NCBI RefSeq assembly: GCF_001039355.2
Contig: NW_019775780.1
Span: 372,001-436,000, forward strand
Length of the DNA: 64,000 nucleotides
Direction: 5' to 3'
DNA from: Lingula anatina
Lineage: Eukaryota > Brachiopoda > Lingulata > Lingulida > Lingulidae
This document shows positions 13,674 to 28,000 of this stretch, in pieces. The notes under the pieces are model-generated. The model ran no database searches. It had not been told where the DNA came from and was given only the letters and a program-made list of their open reading frames with translations. Positions within the stretch are counted from its first letter, which is position 1, and each line of letters starts with the position of its first letter. A program made the position numbers and the translations under genes.

Positions 13674-15705
13674 CCTACCAAGTGATGATGGGAATCGCTC
13701 AATTTGTTTTATAATTTGATTCGTGATGAACAGGACAATGGAAGAAAATAATAATGCACGACTCTTGTTCATTCCATGTATTTCAATTGTATTGAGAATT
13801 AGAAGCATCAGCATGTTTGCAATATATATGACTATCGAAACCATGGTTATATTTGCTGGTACATATTTATTGTCACGTGATCAATATATCCTGTTCCCAA
13901 GTATCTCTGAAAAACTCAGTCCCTTATACTCTTCTATTGTTACGTGCAATTGCCTAACCTTCTACTCTTCAGTCGTTTTACCTTTACATAAAATAGCACG
14001 TGTTTACGTACTCTAATTTTACACCAAAGCCACGACTCCCACTTGGGATTGATGATAAATCCTAGTTTTCCAAGAGCAAGCTAATTAAGTGTAAAGTTTT
14101 CAAATTAGGGTTATTCCGAGACATTGTTTTGTTTTTTTTTTTCGCGATTTTTCGATTTTCTGTTTTAAACTGAAAATTGTTTTCAAACAATTACAAACTT
14201 TGTCACGCACTTTTTGCACTTAAGCCAAAACTAAGCGTTTTTTTATAATTACAGTTATTTGGAACTGTATTAGGAAATGTTAAGAATATACATGGTACCA
14301 GAGCGTTTTCTCATGGAATATAATCTTCGAAATTGAACGCAAATGTAAGACATAAGTTCCACTACTTTACTTCAATATTTCTGGAATAGCATGACTTTGA
14401 ATTTTATCGACCTGTGGTTGGTTGACGTAAGGCTATGAGACGGGCGCAATGCATTTGAAAGTTCTGCTAATTATGTTATGTTGCTCATTATAACTCGGAG
14501 AATACGATATATTTCATCATTATCACAAACAAAGTTTAATATTTGTGTCTCCAAATGTCAGCTACACATTGCTTTGCTAAACGATGTAACCACCCATCCA
14601 GCCGCACTTGCAAAAACAACACAGCGAGGGCCATATTCGGAAATAAACGTGCAGTGACTAATATGCGTGCATGAGTGGTTTTGATAAAAGACAGCCGCTT
14701 TTTTAAGAGGATGAGTATTTATCATCAGATTAGGCTGTAAAAATCGCCTTTCAAGAAACCAAACGGACTCATTAGGATACCACGATACCAAGATATATCG
14801 ATGATTATTGTGGTTTCTTCGTGTATCGCTTATTATTATTATTGCGCGGCCGTTTCTGAGGCTACTGTGCTAGGCTGCTTTATTTAACATTAGAAACACC
14901 TGCATTATTTCTTCACAAAGCAGTAGAAATCTTTAGCCATTCAAGACAATTTTTATCTTTTAGTCGTCATTTTTTAGTGCTCGTAGTTTTTACATTAAAG
15001 ATATTTTTAAAAAAAAGGTCTTTAGGTTCAAGCTTACTTTCGTATATAGAGTGAGTACCTATAAACCTCAAGTTCCTTACCGACAGCAAACTCCTAATTG
15101 CCAAAGCCATTAAGCAACACGAAATAATATTCCTTCTTATAAATCAAACGAAAATATGAAAACCCATTTCGCCTAAAGGCGAGAGGAGTAGCGGTCTCAA
15201 AGTCGACTATTCTTTGGTCAGTGCAAAATTAATCTCTGAAGATAATGTTGCCTCTCTTTCCGAATCTTGGTGAGAATTTCCACGTTATTTCTGCACAGCT
15301 GATAAAGAACTCCCGGCATCAATTTCCTATTTTCTATTAGATCACCGGTGCAATTAACTTTCAGTGCGTGTCCCAATTTTCGTCTTTATCGTCTAATAAG
15401 GCGAAACATGCCGATATTAGTCTGTTCACATCTGGAAATTGTACATTTTATTAACCACCGGCCATGTGCATCCATTTTACAACAATCGGTGAAAGTCCAA
15501 AAATTTATTCCATGCTTTTTAATGAGAAAAATCAAAGCGTAGGCTTTGAACCTACATGTACTTCGAAACTGGATAGGTTTTAATTTTCATTTTATGGACT
15601 TTTATTCGAGCAATTCTCAACTTAGGTGTCAAAAGACAAATAAATATTCATTTCAATATTGGATATTGTATTTAACAACGTAACAGGACATGATATATAT
15701 ATATA
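9976..15705. other. intergenic between opsin and the large collagen/IgGFc gene
   Basis: About 5.7 kb with no recognisable coding exon. It contains a (TA)n microsatellite at 13628-13670 and an identical 30-bp sequence at 10595-10624 and 11426-11455. The open frames here (for example 11578-11877 and 13723-14016) show no family features. Confidence 0.5.
13628..13670. repeat. (TA)n microsatellite
   Basis: An uninterrupted TA dinucleotide run of about 43 bp; no other content. Confidence 0.95.
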
Positions 15706-15711
15706 TTTATT
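15706..15711 (-). terminator. polyadenylation signal AATAAA of the large gene
   Basis: A canonical AATAAA on the minus strand lies about 25 nt after the TGA/TAA-closed last exon ending at 15737. It is the nearest such hexamer, so it likely sets the 3' end. Confidence 0.6.
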
Positions 15712-15736
15712 AATTATATAATATGTGTTTGTACAG

Positions 15737-16026
15737 TCATAGTCTGCAATCAGCTTGACGAGAGCCAGACTCCGAGTCCGTCGTTGGTTGATCATATCGA
15801 ATACTGCTTTCCTCGCGCTCTGGGTGACTAAATCTTGGGAACACTTCTCCTGACGTGCTTGGGTGATCTCCTTCCTCCAGCCTCTCGGACTTGTTACCTC
15901 GGGCGTTTGCCCTACATTGTGTTATAACGATAACGAGGACGGCCATTAGTGCCACGCCCACCCCTCCGCTAATGATGGTAAGCCACAGGCCAAGGTCTGT
16001 CGAATCTATTCCCATCTGCCCAGAAG
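15737..16026 (-). other. exon 22: transmembrane helix and cytoplasmic tail
   Basis: The last exon encodes a short linker, one hydrophobic helix ([20 protein letters not shown]) followed by [10 protein letters not shown], and a polar tail of about 62 residues rich in Ser, Glu and Arg. Orientation is type I, given the signal peptide. No ITAM- or ITIM-like motif was seen in the tail. Confidence 0.85.
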
Positions 16027-19000
16027 CTGAAATATTAATGTGATGGTCACCAAACCTCCTACGATATCATGGGTGTACACATCTTATAATGTTAAACCAC
16101 TGAGCAACTAAATGTTCATTTTAACATCTCTTATTTATCTTCAAAGAGGTGACCTATGCAGAAAAACTGTCTAATATACAGACAAAGCAGAAAAATAACC
16201 CGTTTTTAGTGCCATAAATCACTCTGGTAAACTTGAGGTAAATAATGCATCGTGTGTTTTCTACTGATAGCATAAACGATGATCCTGCACAAAAAAGATG
16301 TTTTTGTCGATTCTGATGTAATATTTAATAATGCTTCACTGCATAATTACAACTAAATTTCAAGTATACACTACTGTTAATACGGATATTTAGAAAATGC
16401 AACTGATGCTTAAAATACCAATTTGTTAAAAATAAAAACATTGCGTAAGCAGTGAAGAGCGCATGAAAACGACCCCGACAGCCAGGTGATGGCTATATGC
16501 ATGGACGCCGTCTGTACATAAACCTCCATGAACATGGGGCATAAGCAAGAAAACACGAACCGCGCGTTCAGTTACACGACAAACTTACCCTGCCTACTTG
16601 GTAGAGCTCTTACACCACTCGTACGATCTGAACAATAAAAACTTCCATACTTGTTCTCGCATGTGCCGTTGCCACATACGCCAGGAATTTCGTTGCATTC
16701 ATTGATATCTGAAATGCAATATAGTTCAATAATAAACATGCGCTGAGTCAGTTTGAAAAGAATTATAAGGCATAACCTGAACTTTAATTAAATTACAGCA
16801 ACGGAAACTATTGTTGACTTGTCCAAACATTTTTCGTAAGAAAAATTAAACTCTGCATAGCTGTTTATTGCAATGACAAGTTTGCCGAGATGGTAAATTA
16901 CCAAATAAAATCTATATAAGTGGACTCTAAATGCGCCCTGATAACAGTGGAAGACCAATCTCGCCTAAAAATTACGTTTAAGATCAGATCAATTGATTGT
17001 TAAATGCTTATCAAAGAAAATTACTCAGATTGTTCCCTTTAATAATGTTTCCCTGGGGAGATCTTTATGCTTCGTCTATTATAATTCATTAAAAATAAGA
17101 GATTTAATCATACGGTCACGATGAAAATATTTATCAATTGACGTAAGCTGTCATTGTCACTTATATCGCCTGTTAAGTCGTTTAGTGTCACCGTATTCAA
17201 AATCTCTCAGGACCCATCACAAAAACAATTAAGTAAAGATGTAATACATGTACCACGTTGATCTCGATATCAAGGTTGCACAATGACAGCCAACAAGGGC
17301 AATGAAATAACATGGCGGAGGAAATAGTCTTTTCGAAAGGTTAATACGGGTAATAACTTTGTAGATGCATTACTGTATGCGGATGAAGTTGTTTTGAAAG
17401 AAAATTGAAAAGCGATGTTTGATAGATTAAGTCAATGGTCTCTAGATGGAGTTTGCTTGCAAACCAGAGAAAAAAATATGCATCGCCGATATAAAATTTA
17501 ACTGTGGATGGTCGGTTCTTACTTATGAAACGTTTTTAATACCTTGGCGTACCTTTGTCAGAGACAATTTAAACATGTTGAGAATTACGGGTGTGAGGCC
17601 AAATGTCGCAGATACACTGTATGACATTTGATTCTATAATTGCAAAGGTACATGTATTCCACATAAACCAAGCTTTATTTTTGTGCCAGTAAAAATACAA
17701 GGATATGGGTTGGGGTTATACTGACCACAGGCAGTTAGATAACATTCAGTACAGAACTGCCATAACATTCTTTGGGTTGCACCGGTTTACACCTCTTGGT
17801 GATAGAAGGTAATATGGGGGATGTGTACAAAATATAAAAGAAGGGTGCACCTTTGGTTAAATCTTGGAAGACGTGGAATAGGTTGATAAGCATGAATAAT
17901 GAAATGATTACGCAAAATCGTTCTTAGAGACTGATCATGCAAGAGAAAGGGACAGTAATTGGTCTGACCAAGTTTTTTTCATTCTTTGTCGATTGATAAA
18001 TTGAGCCACTTGCTTTTTGACTTAGATACCTGTGGCATTGCCCCAGGAGAGCTTGTGTGAAGAAGAAACTAAACTAAACTATGGGTTTAGAATATTTCAA
18101 GCAAATACCGAACTAAAAATTATCTAAGATTTAATCCAAAGCCAACTGAAAGGTCAATCACTGCACAGCTAAAAAAAGTACCGTATTGCAACAGCGTGAT
18201 TTGTAAAGAAGATCGAAGAAGGACTTTGTACGCCTGTAGTAGCTAAGGAGTAGAAGACAAGTATTACTTAAAAATTTGCTCCATCCATGATAATCTCATT
18301 GAAAAATTGAAAATTGGGTAAAATTATTTTTTCTGAAGTGAGGGGAGACGTCGTCTGCTCTTTACAGAGCTCCATAGAAGTACAGCGAGGTTTCTAAGGC
18401 CAAAGAGTTGTATAATAGGTGACTTCGTAAGCCCATAGGGCTGGATCACTGTTCGCTACTGTTACGATCATAAATATATAAAACTAAAAATAATACGTGT
18501 AAGGCGACCAAAAACGTATTTGTTCAACCATATTATATATGAATCAAGTATATAGCGATGTGTTTCTCAAAGTGTTTCATTTACTGCTCTATTTTAAACT
18601 GTCAAGGTCAAAACATGTGTCACATAAAAACTATTCTACAAAAACAATCGTAATATTTTAAACCCATAAATTACTATCTTGACGAAAATTGACGCAAACG
18701 CTATTATTGAAAGGTCAGTCTTACCGTCACACGACCTGCCATCGACATTCAACCTGAAACCATTTGTATCACACTCGCAGCTAAAACTTCCAACAACGTT
18801 CTTACATTTATGCTGGCAAGGATAACTTAGCTGGCATTCATTGACATCTGAAACAGAAGATATTCCATCCAGTACAATTTCAATTCAAATTTAGATCATT
18901 GTATGGTGAACATGGTAACGTCGATATTATTGTCAATACCCCAACGTTAGCTTTGAACACCCTTAATTTATTGTTATAGATTTGGCTATGACAATGTTAT

Positions 19001-22000
19001 CATCAATACTCTTTGTAAATACAGTTCGCATTTGGTTTTGACCGCCTTAGCTAGCAATACGTAAATGTCCCTGGCGTATTGTTACTAATATTGCCGAATT
19101 TCGAATCGCAGAAACTATTTAAGTATAGGCCTACTATTCACAGCTTAGAGCATAGCAAGGTACCACGTTCACTTTTGATAACTCAAGGATAATGGTAATA
19201 TCTACTCCACCTGTGCTACAATATACGGTGAGTGAGTTCATTATCTTTATTTTGAAATAGTAAACAATGTTCTAACCATCACCGCGATTATACTAAGAGA
19301 CTTGTACTATATAAATCACACGAAATCATGAATAAATCAGTGAATATTTTATACTGATAGCTTTTGGGGTGTGGCACCTCAAACCTATTCAAAGGTCACT
19401 TCTTTGTACGCACCTGTAATTACTTTGTACGTAGGCAAGGACTCGCTTACCTGTGCACGTAAAATTATCTTGTGCTAGTTCGTAGCCCGGATCACACTCG
19501 CATTTATATGACCCCGGATACACGTTGACACAACGGACCTGACACAATCCTCTTTCCATGCCGCAGCGGTCCTCTGAGGATACAAAAACAAAGTACAGTT
19601 TATTTTCAAATTTTTCACACAAACATTCAAGTGCCTGTAAAGTTCACTACTTTTGTACCTTCAAATAAATGTTATACACGTTTTGATTTTAAGCGACTCT
19701 TAGCTATTCATACTCTTCAATGTGCACCGCCCTTTGATGCTACGTCAAATATAACCACCATATTTCTGCTCATAAATAATCCTTTTTCATCGTACTACCA
19801 GTACATAATTGATCATAAATGAAAATTCTACAAACCTGCCAGACATAAGTGTCTGTCCGCTGCCAGCATGTACCCATCCTTGCACTGACAAAAATAGCTC
19901 CCCACCGTATCATTGCACATGTGGGCACAGCCTCCATTGTTTATCTCACATTCATTGGTATCTTAAAAAAAATCGCCACCGATGAGTCTTAAACTTTCCA
20001 ACCTTAAATATTTCAAGAACAGAGAACTTGAACACACCATTTACAAAAGAATGTTGAACAGGTTAAATTATAATATAATTGAAAATGTGTAAGGCCAAGT
20101 AGGACATTAAATTACTGGGTATGTCATTTCGTTACGTGACAGAATGTGCAATTACATTTAGAGTCAACACACATGATATATATAAAGATGGTATCTCTTT
20201 TAATATCCGTCGTGACAAACAAATCGATAATCTGGACTTACTTTCACAGTTGCTTTTATTAAGTGGGATGATTCTCCCGTCAACATGGCACGCACAGTAC
20301 TTCTCGTGGTATTCCGGGTGCCAGCAATGCACATCGGAAACTGTGAACACATGAAATATTTAACATTATTTTCAAACAAATAGTATCTACTGCTATAAAA
20401 CGGACAAAAGTACTTTACTGGCTACCATGAACGACATTTAATTAATGAGTGTCATCTAAAAGAAAGTATGAATTAAGTAGAGGAAACAGACTCTTAGGCC
20501 TACTCATTATTATTATTTTCATTTCTGTTCTCCATTTTTCTGAAATATCTAAGGAGCGAACGTAGGGATTTGTGTTAATAAGTGTAAATTTTGAACCGGT
20601 TATTCGTGCTTGTTTCTAACAAAGTCCCAATTAACCAAAAGAAAAATGCAAGCTTGGGAAGGATATGAGCAATTTACCTTTACAATATGTGCCATTAAAT
20701 GGTAACACGCGGTTTCCGACAGGGCAAGTGCAATACTCCCCGACTTCGTCCTGGAAACACTGCACGGGAAGGGGAATCCTGTTGATAATCTCTAGCCTTG
20801 TGCCAATGGGATAGGCGTAACTTTCCCTATCCCCAGCTCCGTAGAGAATGCCCATAAAGGTCACTTCAGGGTTCACATTGGTCAGACTGTGATAGGGAAC
20901 ATTATCGTTCAACTGGATATAGCCACCAGAGAGCGGAGGGTTGGTGTTCGGGATATCGGTCCAACGTACGGAGGAGAGGATCTTCTTGTCTAACAGAAGT
21001 TTGTAACGGTATGCATAGGGGATGACGATCATGAAGAAGTTGCGGTATTGCCCTATGGCGGCAGAGGTTGTGGCGAAGTGATAGTTGTTGCTGTATTGCT
21101 CAATGGGTGGGATGAGAATCATGGCAGGATCCGCCTCTTCTGAAGCAGTGGAACTTACTTGGCTCTGAACAATTTGAACGACCAAAATGGGCTCACTGGC
21201 AGTGATGTAACTGTAGTCCGTGGAGTTGAAGATCATTTCGACAAAGCCCCCTTTTTTCGCTATGACTTCCTCTCGGTTGCCAGAATTTTTATAAATATTA
21301 ACACGAGTATTTGACTTGCTGGATACGATGCGAAACACGTCACCGATTGTACGCTCTGGTATTGGCACTGTCGCAAACCGCTTGCCCCAGGATTGAATGG
21401 GTGGGATTTGCTCAACCAGATGGTCGCGTGAACCGCCTGTGCCTACGCTAGTTCTCACGTTGCCACTGAAGACAGAAACGGGGTCGCTTGAATGAATAAA
21501 TGTCCCTGTAAGATCTCCTTTATTGTTGCTTTGTAATTGTATGGTCTGGAATCTATTGATGGTTGTCTGAAGGGTATTTCCATTGGAGTACTCTATGCCT
21601 TCGTAAAACACAGAGACGGGAGGTTCGGCGTCGTCAGGGAATATTATGGTGAGCTGTGTGTTGTTGTGAACTCCGGCAAGCCCAATTTCACAATTTGTAG
21701 TCGGTGGAGCGTATGTAACAACAAAATAGTCATCTCCGAGAGCGTCGACTGGTAAACCTAAAAAGCCATCGGTGGAATATTCTTCTTTGTTGATACCGTA
21801 TACAACCAAGTCATCGCTTGCCGTTACCAAAATACCTTGGTTGGTCTTTCTGGTTCCGCTCATTCTTAATTCATATGGAAGGTCTATTTTGTTCACCGTT
21901 TCAGGGCTTACAGTGATAGAACGGACGACACTACTCATTGCAGTTCTCACGTTCACCGTGACGTTATTTGTGACCTTGCTACTGGGGGTAACCCAGAGTT

Positions 22001-25000
22001 CAAGGGGATTCCTTTTGGGAAATTCGATGCGGTTTTCCATGAACATCAGCATAAAATCCTTCCCACTGCTGTCCACAAAAGTAACAATTTCTGAAAATAA
22101 TTAATGCAAATTTACTTAAACACAGAGGGTGCGATATTTGTACATCAAAACAGTTGGGGAACATTTGACAACAATTCATAAATTGAATCTGCTAAATATA
22201 CAGATTTCAAAAAGTCAGGAATCAGAGATGAAAAAAAAACTTATGATCGCGACAGATGGTATATTTTTATGGGAGTGATCAAGTACGTTTGGAAAATACG
22301 CCTGCAAATGGGCGTTTGAGTGAAAAAACACTGGAAGTCAATATTTTCTCAGTTAAAAATTTAGTGTGAATGATTTCTTGCGACAAATCACCTGAAAGTA
22401 AACGTGCAATGGGTTCTTACAGTCGCATTAAAATAATCTTTTTGCTCGGAGTTTATTAATATTTAAGTTACGGCTCCTTTCTCTTACCAGAAAAAGCAGA
22501 TCGTTTTTTCCTAGTTGGCGCAGCAGCGATTTCACACTTGTCAGCTGTAGTTTCGTTGTCCCACACTGTAACATTAGCACGCGAGAGATGGTACCCGCTA
22601 GGACACGCGCAGTAGTAACTTCCCACTGTGTTGACACAGTAGTGGGAACAGCCGCCGTTGTTTATTGCACACTCGTTGACGTCCGCGGCTTGTGGTGGTG
22701 GCGCTATGCATTCGTGCATATCGCTGCTAAGTTGAAATCCATCTCGACAAGAACAGAAATAGCTGCCTACCGTGTCGTTGCAAAAGTGTTCACACCCGCC
22801 ATTCATCCTTGCACACTCGTTTACATCTAACAAAAAATGTGGTATGTAAGTAGCATTAAAATGTCATAACCAAAATTTGGAAGTGTCTATCAACTGTTAC
22901 GTGTTCCTCGATTCAAATTTATGTGGTTGGTCCAGCATTAACTACTTTTAAGGTACTTACTGTGACAAGTTGACATATTCAGAGGCACTACGACATTATA
23001 TGTTGTGCGGCATTCACACGTTGTGTATTCTTGTTCCCGTGCGACACAGTCAACGTTTTGATCTAAGAGAAATACAAAGTAGTCATCCGTCAATAATTAG
23101 AATGGCTATATTACAAGGGGCGACAAACGACCATTAGGCCCCATTCCCATAGACACGTAGGTCTACGTGGAGACCAAATTCTGCGGGGATTCTGGTTGAG
23201 TGCAATCATTTTAACAGGTACTACGACATTATATGTTGTGCGGCATTCACACGTCGCCTCCTCCTGGCTTTAAGTAGAATACAGATAAGCTGGTGATTAT
23301 ACGAGTACGTTGAAAACAAGAGGAGGCGTTTTCAGTTAAGCTGATTGTACTTAGCGAGAATCCACGCAGAGTTTGGTTGATCTACGTAGATCAGTGGTGT
23401 GTCTGTGGGAAAGGGGTCTTAGACTAGAATGGCAAACCTCAAACTGGTTTTGGTGCTCCTTTTCCGGTTTTTATTAGAACACTAATCAAATTAAGTGGTG
23501 GTTATAAACAAAAGAATAAATGATGAAAAACCATATAACCGTACGTTTACACCTATCAGAAAAGATACCGCATGCGAGTGCACTTTAAATAAAATTATGC
23601 ATGGATACCGTTTCCAAATTTAGATTTGAGAAAAGACAAGTGAAGCGGTTTATCAACAAAACTATATAGATTACGATATGGTGCTAGCGGGTCTCACAAT
23701 TGACAATCACTACCTTGTTATGGCTTACCTAAGCAATAACTGCCATTAAACGGTAACGAGGTACCATCTCCCATCAAGCAAGTGCAGTAGGAGCCGCTTG
23801 CGTCATTGTGGCAGGTGACTGAAAGATAAGACGTAACTGTCACTGAGCACTACTATCACCTATGGAGCCTCATTCTTCACCCAAACCCAATATAGAGGTG
23901 CAAATGAGGTCACAGGCATGCTCTTAAAAATATTTAGTGCACAGATTACAAACTATGTTTGATTATTTTATGGTACCATTTCAAATAGTTTGTATCAAAG
24001 TTTTAACTCTCCTGTAACCATGAATAATAAAAAATAATTCATCGTTTAACAAATGCAAAACGTCCGGCTGTGGAAACGTTTTACTCAATTTGAAAAATCA
24101 ATCGTCACTGGTTTTGTTCTTTAATTTATCTCCTACAAGTATAACGTTGTAAAAAATATGATAATCTTCTGCATGGAGCAGTTCATATTTTTTGAAAGAC
24201 TAAAGTTTGCTTGTTACCCTACTGACAGTAAAATAAACACTAAATATTTTCTAAACTATTTTCCATTCGCGGTCCAAATATTATATCAGATGTGTTAAAC
24301 TTTTATAAAATCACAGTGTTTTTCAGTCAGCAACAAAAACCCCGTTTCCTATAGCAACTAGTACTTGGGCAAGATGAAGCTTTCCGACATTTTTCTGGGG
24401 AACATACGTGACGTAGTATTAGCCATGACGCAAAGCCCGTGAGTAACAGTTTAAAATATTTATAAAAACATCTTTACGTCACATATAATTTACTTTGACT
24501 AAATCACTACAAAATATATAGGAACGCGATATGAAAATTTAAATAAATAAATAAATAAATTTAAACATACGTTACCATTTAGGCTCCTTAAATAATGTAT
24601 AGATGTGGTCAAAAATAAATAAAATAAAATTCAAACAGCCGTGGATTTTTTGTTCTATACACTTGTTGAAAAATTGAATACAACTTCGGATTCATTCAAT
24701 TTTATTCTTTGATACTTAAACATGTGAAATGCACTTCTATATTGGTTTTGGATGTCGTATTAAAATACTTTATACCAGGATCACTTCACAGTATTTCCCG
24801 TATGCATGAAAAGTAAGAACTCAAGTGGAAGCAAATCGGAAGAAAAGATAAAAATAATTACGGAGAACGGATGCTACATGATTACACGCTTTTTCACAAG
24901 TATCTAAGCAAATACGTAAAACAAACCGTAAAACTGAAAAATTTTCATAATAGAATTAACCGCGACTCTATAGCCACAAGAATATGAAATGTTCCCATTA

Positions 25001-28000
25001 CAACTTACCTACAGGTTCCTCTCCCAGCTGGAAAATGAAACCGCAACAACAAATAAAATTTATAACGCAATTTTCAAAAAGAGTTATGGAAATATCGGTA
25101 ACAATTAATGTTATAATGTATTATTATGTATTAGTTTTTTTTATACCAGTGAATGGGTTACTTGCTACATGTATATTCTGGTACAAAGTTTCTTAGTTCT
25201 AAAACAAGGGCGACTTACCGGATTGATAATTTCAAGTTTGGTGCCTATGGGATAGGCATAGCTCTCCCTGTCTCCACCGCCATACAAAATACCCATGAAA
25301 CGAACAGAAGAGTCAGAGTGAATCAGAGTCTGGGCCTGCTCTTCAGTGCCAGCGGGCAGAGTAACAAAACCACCCAGATAGTCCGTGTCTCCTATCGTAG
25401 TCCAAGTTGCTTGGATGGTCTGTCCGTTTAGTTGTAGTTCAGTCTCCTTTCCCCTCGGAATGACCATCATGAAATAGTTGGTGTAGCTGGTGCTGGTTGC
25501 AGAAGATGTAGTGGCGAAGCGATAATGTGAAGAGTACTGCTCGATTGGAGGGACGACAATCATGGATGGATCTGCAGGTTCGGACGGGTTTCTCTGGCTT
25601 TTCACAAACTGCACTACCAGGATGGGTTTGTCGGACGATATATGAGTGAATTCTGAAGAGCCAATGCTCAGCGTCCTGAAACCGCCAGCGTCATTTATAT
25701 CGTAGATCTCTGCGGCAACACTTGCTGACCTCTTCAGCGTTACCTTGGTATTAGCCTGGCTTGCTATAATCTTGAAGTGGTCCCCGACGGTTCGTTGGGG
25801 AATGGGAACGGTGGCGAAATTTTTACCCCAGGACTGAACGGGGGGTATTTGTTCAACGAGATGGTCCCTTGATACCCCAGTGTCAACAACAGTCCTGATG
25901 TTTCCACTAAATAAGGCAATGGGTTTGTCGGACACAATGTGGGTGCCTGTCAGATCGGTGTCCTTGGCACTTTGGATTTCCAAACTTGAGTATCGGTTTA
26001 CTGTGACAGTGAAGACTCCGCCATTACCGTACTCGACACCGGCGTAAGCAACTTTGACGGGAGGAGAGGCTTTGGCAGGAAGCGTTATCCTCACAGTTGT
26101 CCCATCGTGAACACCAGCTATGCCAAACTCGCAAGCGTACGTCGCTGGCGAGTAGCAGACAGTGTAGTATTCCAAACCCAGCACACTGGCTGGAAGACCA
26201 AGGAAACCGTCATTGGAAAACTTGTGCTTGTTGACGCCGTACACGACGATCTCTTGATGTGACTGTATCAGTATTCCTTTATTATCCAAAGCGGTGCCTT
26301 GCATTCTCATAGCCCATGGGATAGTGACCATTAAAACTTTATTGGGTAAGAGTTCTTTTGACTGCGCAATGTAATTACCATTGAGGTGGTACGATATATT
26401 GAATGTGAAAGGTGGCGTTGCATTGAATCCCGGGGCGATGAAAAGCTCAAGATCCAGCGTTGTATCATATTCGTCGACTCGATTTTCCATGAACATAACG
26501 GCGAATTCTGTGCCTGCACTATCCTTTATTGTTATTGAAGCTGGAATCCAATTCAAGGTTGAAAACTTAATTTCTAATTCTTATAAACATCTACTAAAGA
26601 AGCCACTGGAAACCTGAACTTTGGATATCGCACATTGCCTAAGCTATTAAACAATACCTCAATGTCATTTTGTGAAGAAAAAATTGACGATACTTCTTTG
26701 TTCATCTTTAGTGATATATATTATTGATATAAAACTTGAAAAACCGGAAAAAAAATCAAGGGCTAACCTGGGATGTCTCGTTTTCTCCTATTTCCTGGGG
26801 TTGGGAACCCTAACAAAAATCAAAATATTAACTGATACACGTAAAACTTATAGACCGATAACAATCAAGATTTGAAAATGTATGTAGAAAAATATCTGCT
26901 TTTGGTTTTAATTCTTACAATACTATAATACATGTACTGTAACTTTCATCTTTTGGTTTCTTTTAATTGTATATGGTTCACACATTTCCTGAAAAAAAAC
27001 AGGATATATATATATATATATATTTTTTTTTTTTGGGGGGGGGGGTGTTCTATATTTTTCTCCAAAAGACATACAGTCCTTGCTTAGTACCAGACTCGAT
27101 TATATAAATAAAATCAAACATAAAAGTAACAATACATACTTGCACACCCGCTGGCTTCTGTATCTGTGGGCCATACTGTTAAGTCCGCTAGGGTTAAGGA
27201 ATATCCCTGACGACAAGCACAGTAAAAGCTGCCGATGGTGTTCACACAGATCTGGGAGCAACCGCCATTGTTCACAAGACATTCGTCTGTGTCTTCTGTA
27301 ACCTCGCCTGCAACGCAAAAGGACAGTTAGTGTCGGTATCAAGTCGTCATAACAAAACAAATGCCAGTTGTAGTTTGCAATCATTATGAACACAAAAGCA
27401 CTTCGAGCTACAATTTTTTAATGAAAAAAATGTAGTCTGTGAAACAAAATGAATGTACGTGGAACTAATGCACAATGTGTAAGTTGTTCAATTGCCAAAA
27501 GAAATTACCAGAAGGTCCAGTAGGGCCCATCGAACCAGTGGCTCCAGATACACCTCTATCACCCTTTAATCCGGCAGCACCTGTAGGGCCACGGACTCCA
27601 GAAACCCCAACTTCTCCCTTGGGTCCCGTGGGACCTCTAGCTCCAATTTGTCCAGTAAAGCCAATGGGACCTGAAATCCCAGTGCGTCCAGCAGGCCCTG
27701 TCGCACCTGTAGGGCCTATGTTTCCAATCGGGCCAGTTGGACCATGTGGTCCACTTATACCCTGCTCTCCTTTTTGCCCGGTTGGGCCCGTTGCTCCTGT
27801 TCGACCATGTGGGCCGCTTATCCCAGTGCTACCAGTAGGGCCAACAGATCCAGTTAAGCCATTCGCACCCCTTGCGCCGGTTGCTCCTACTGGACCTGTT
27901 TGACCAGTGTTCCCAACTGGTCCAGTGTTGCCTGTAGCACCAGTTACACCGGACTGACCCTGTGCACCTGTGAGACCGTTTGCGCCTGTTGGTCCTGTGC

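Noticed and set aside
17446-17631. Independent small gene on the plus strand
   Set aside because: It is a frame within the LINE reverse-transcriptase relic.
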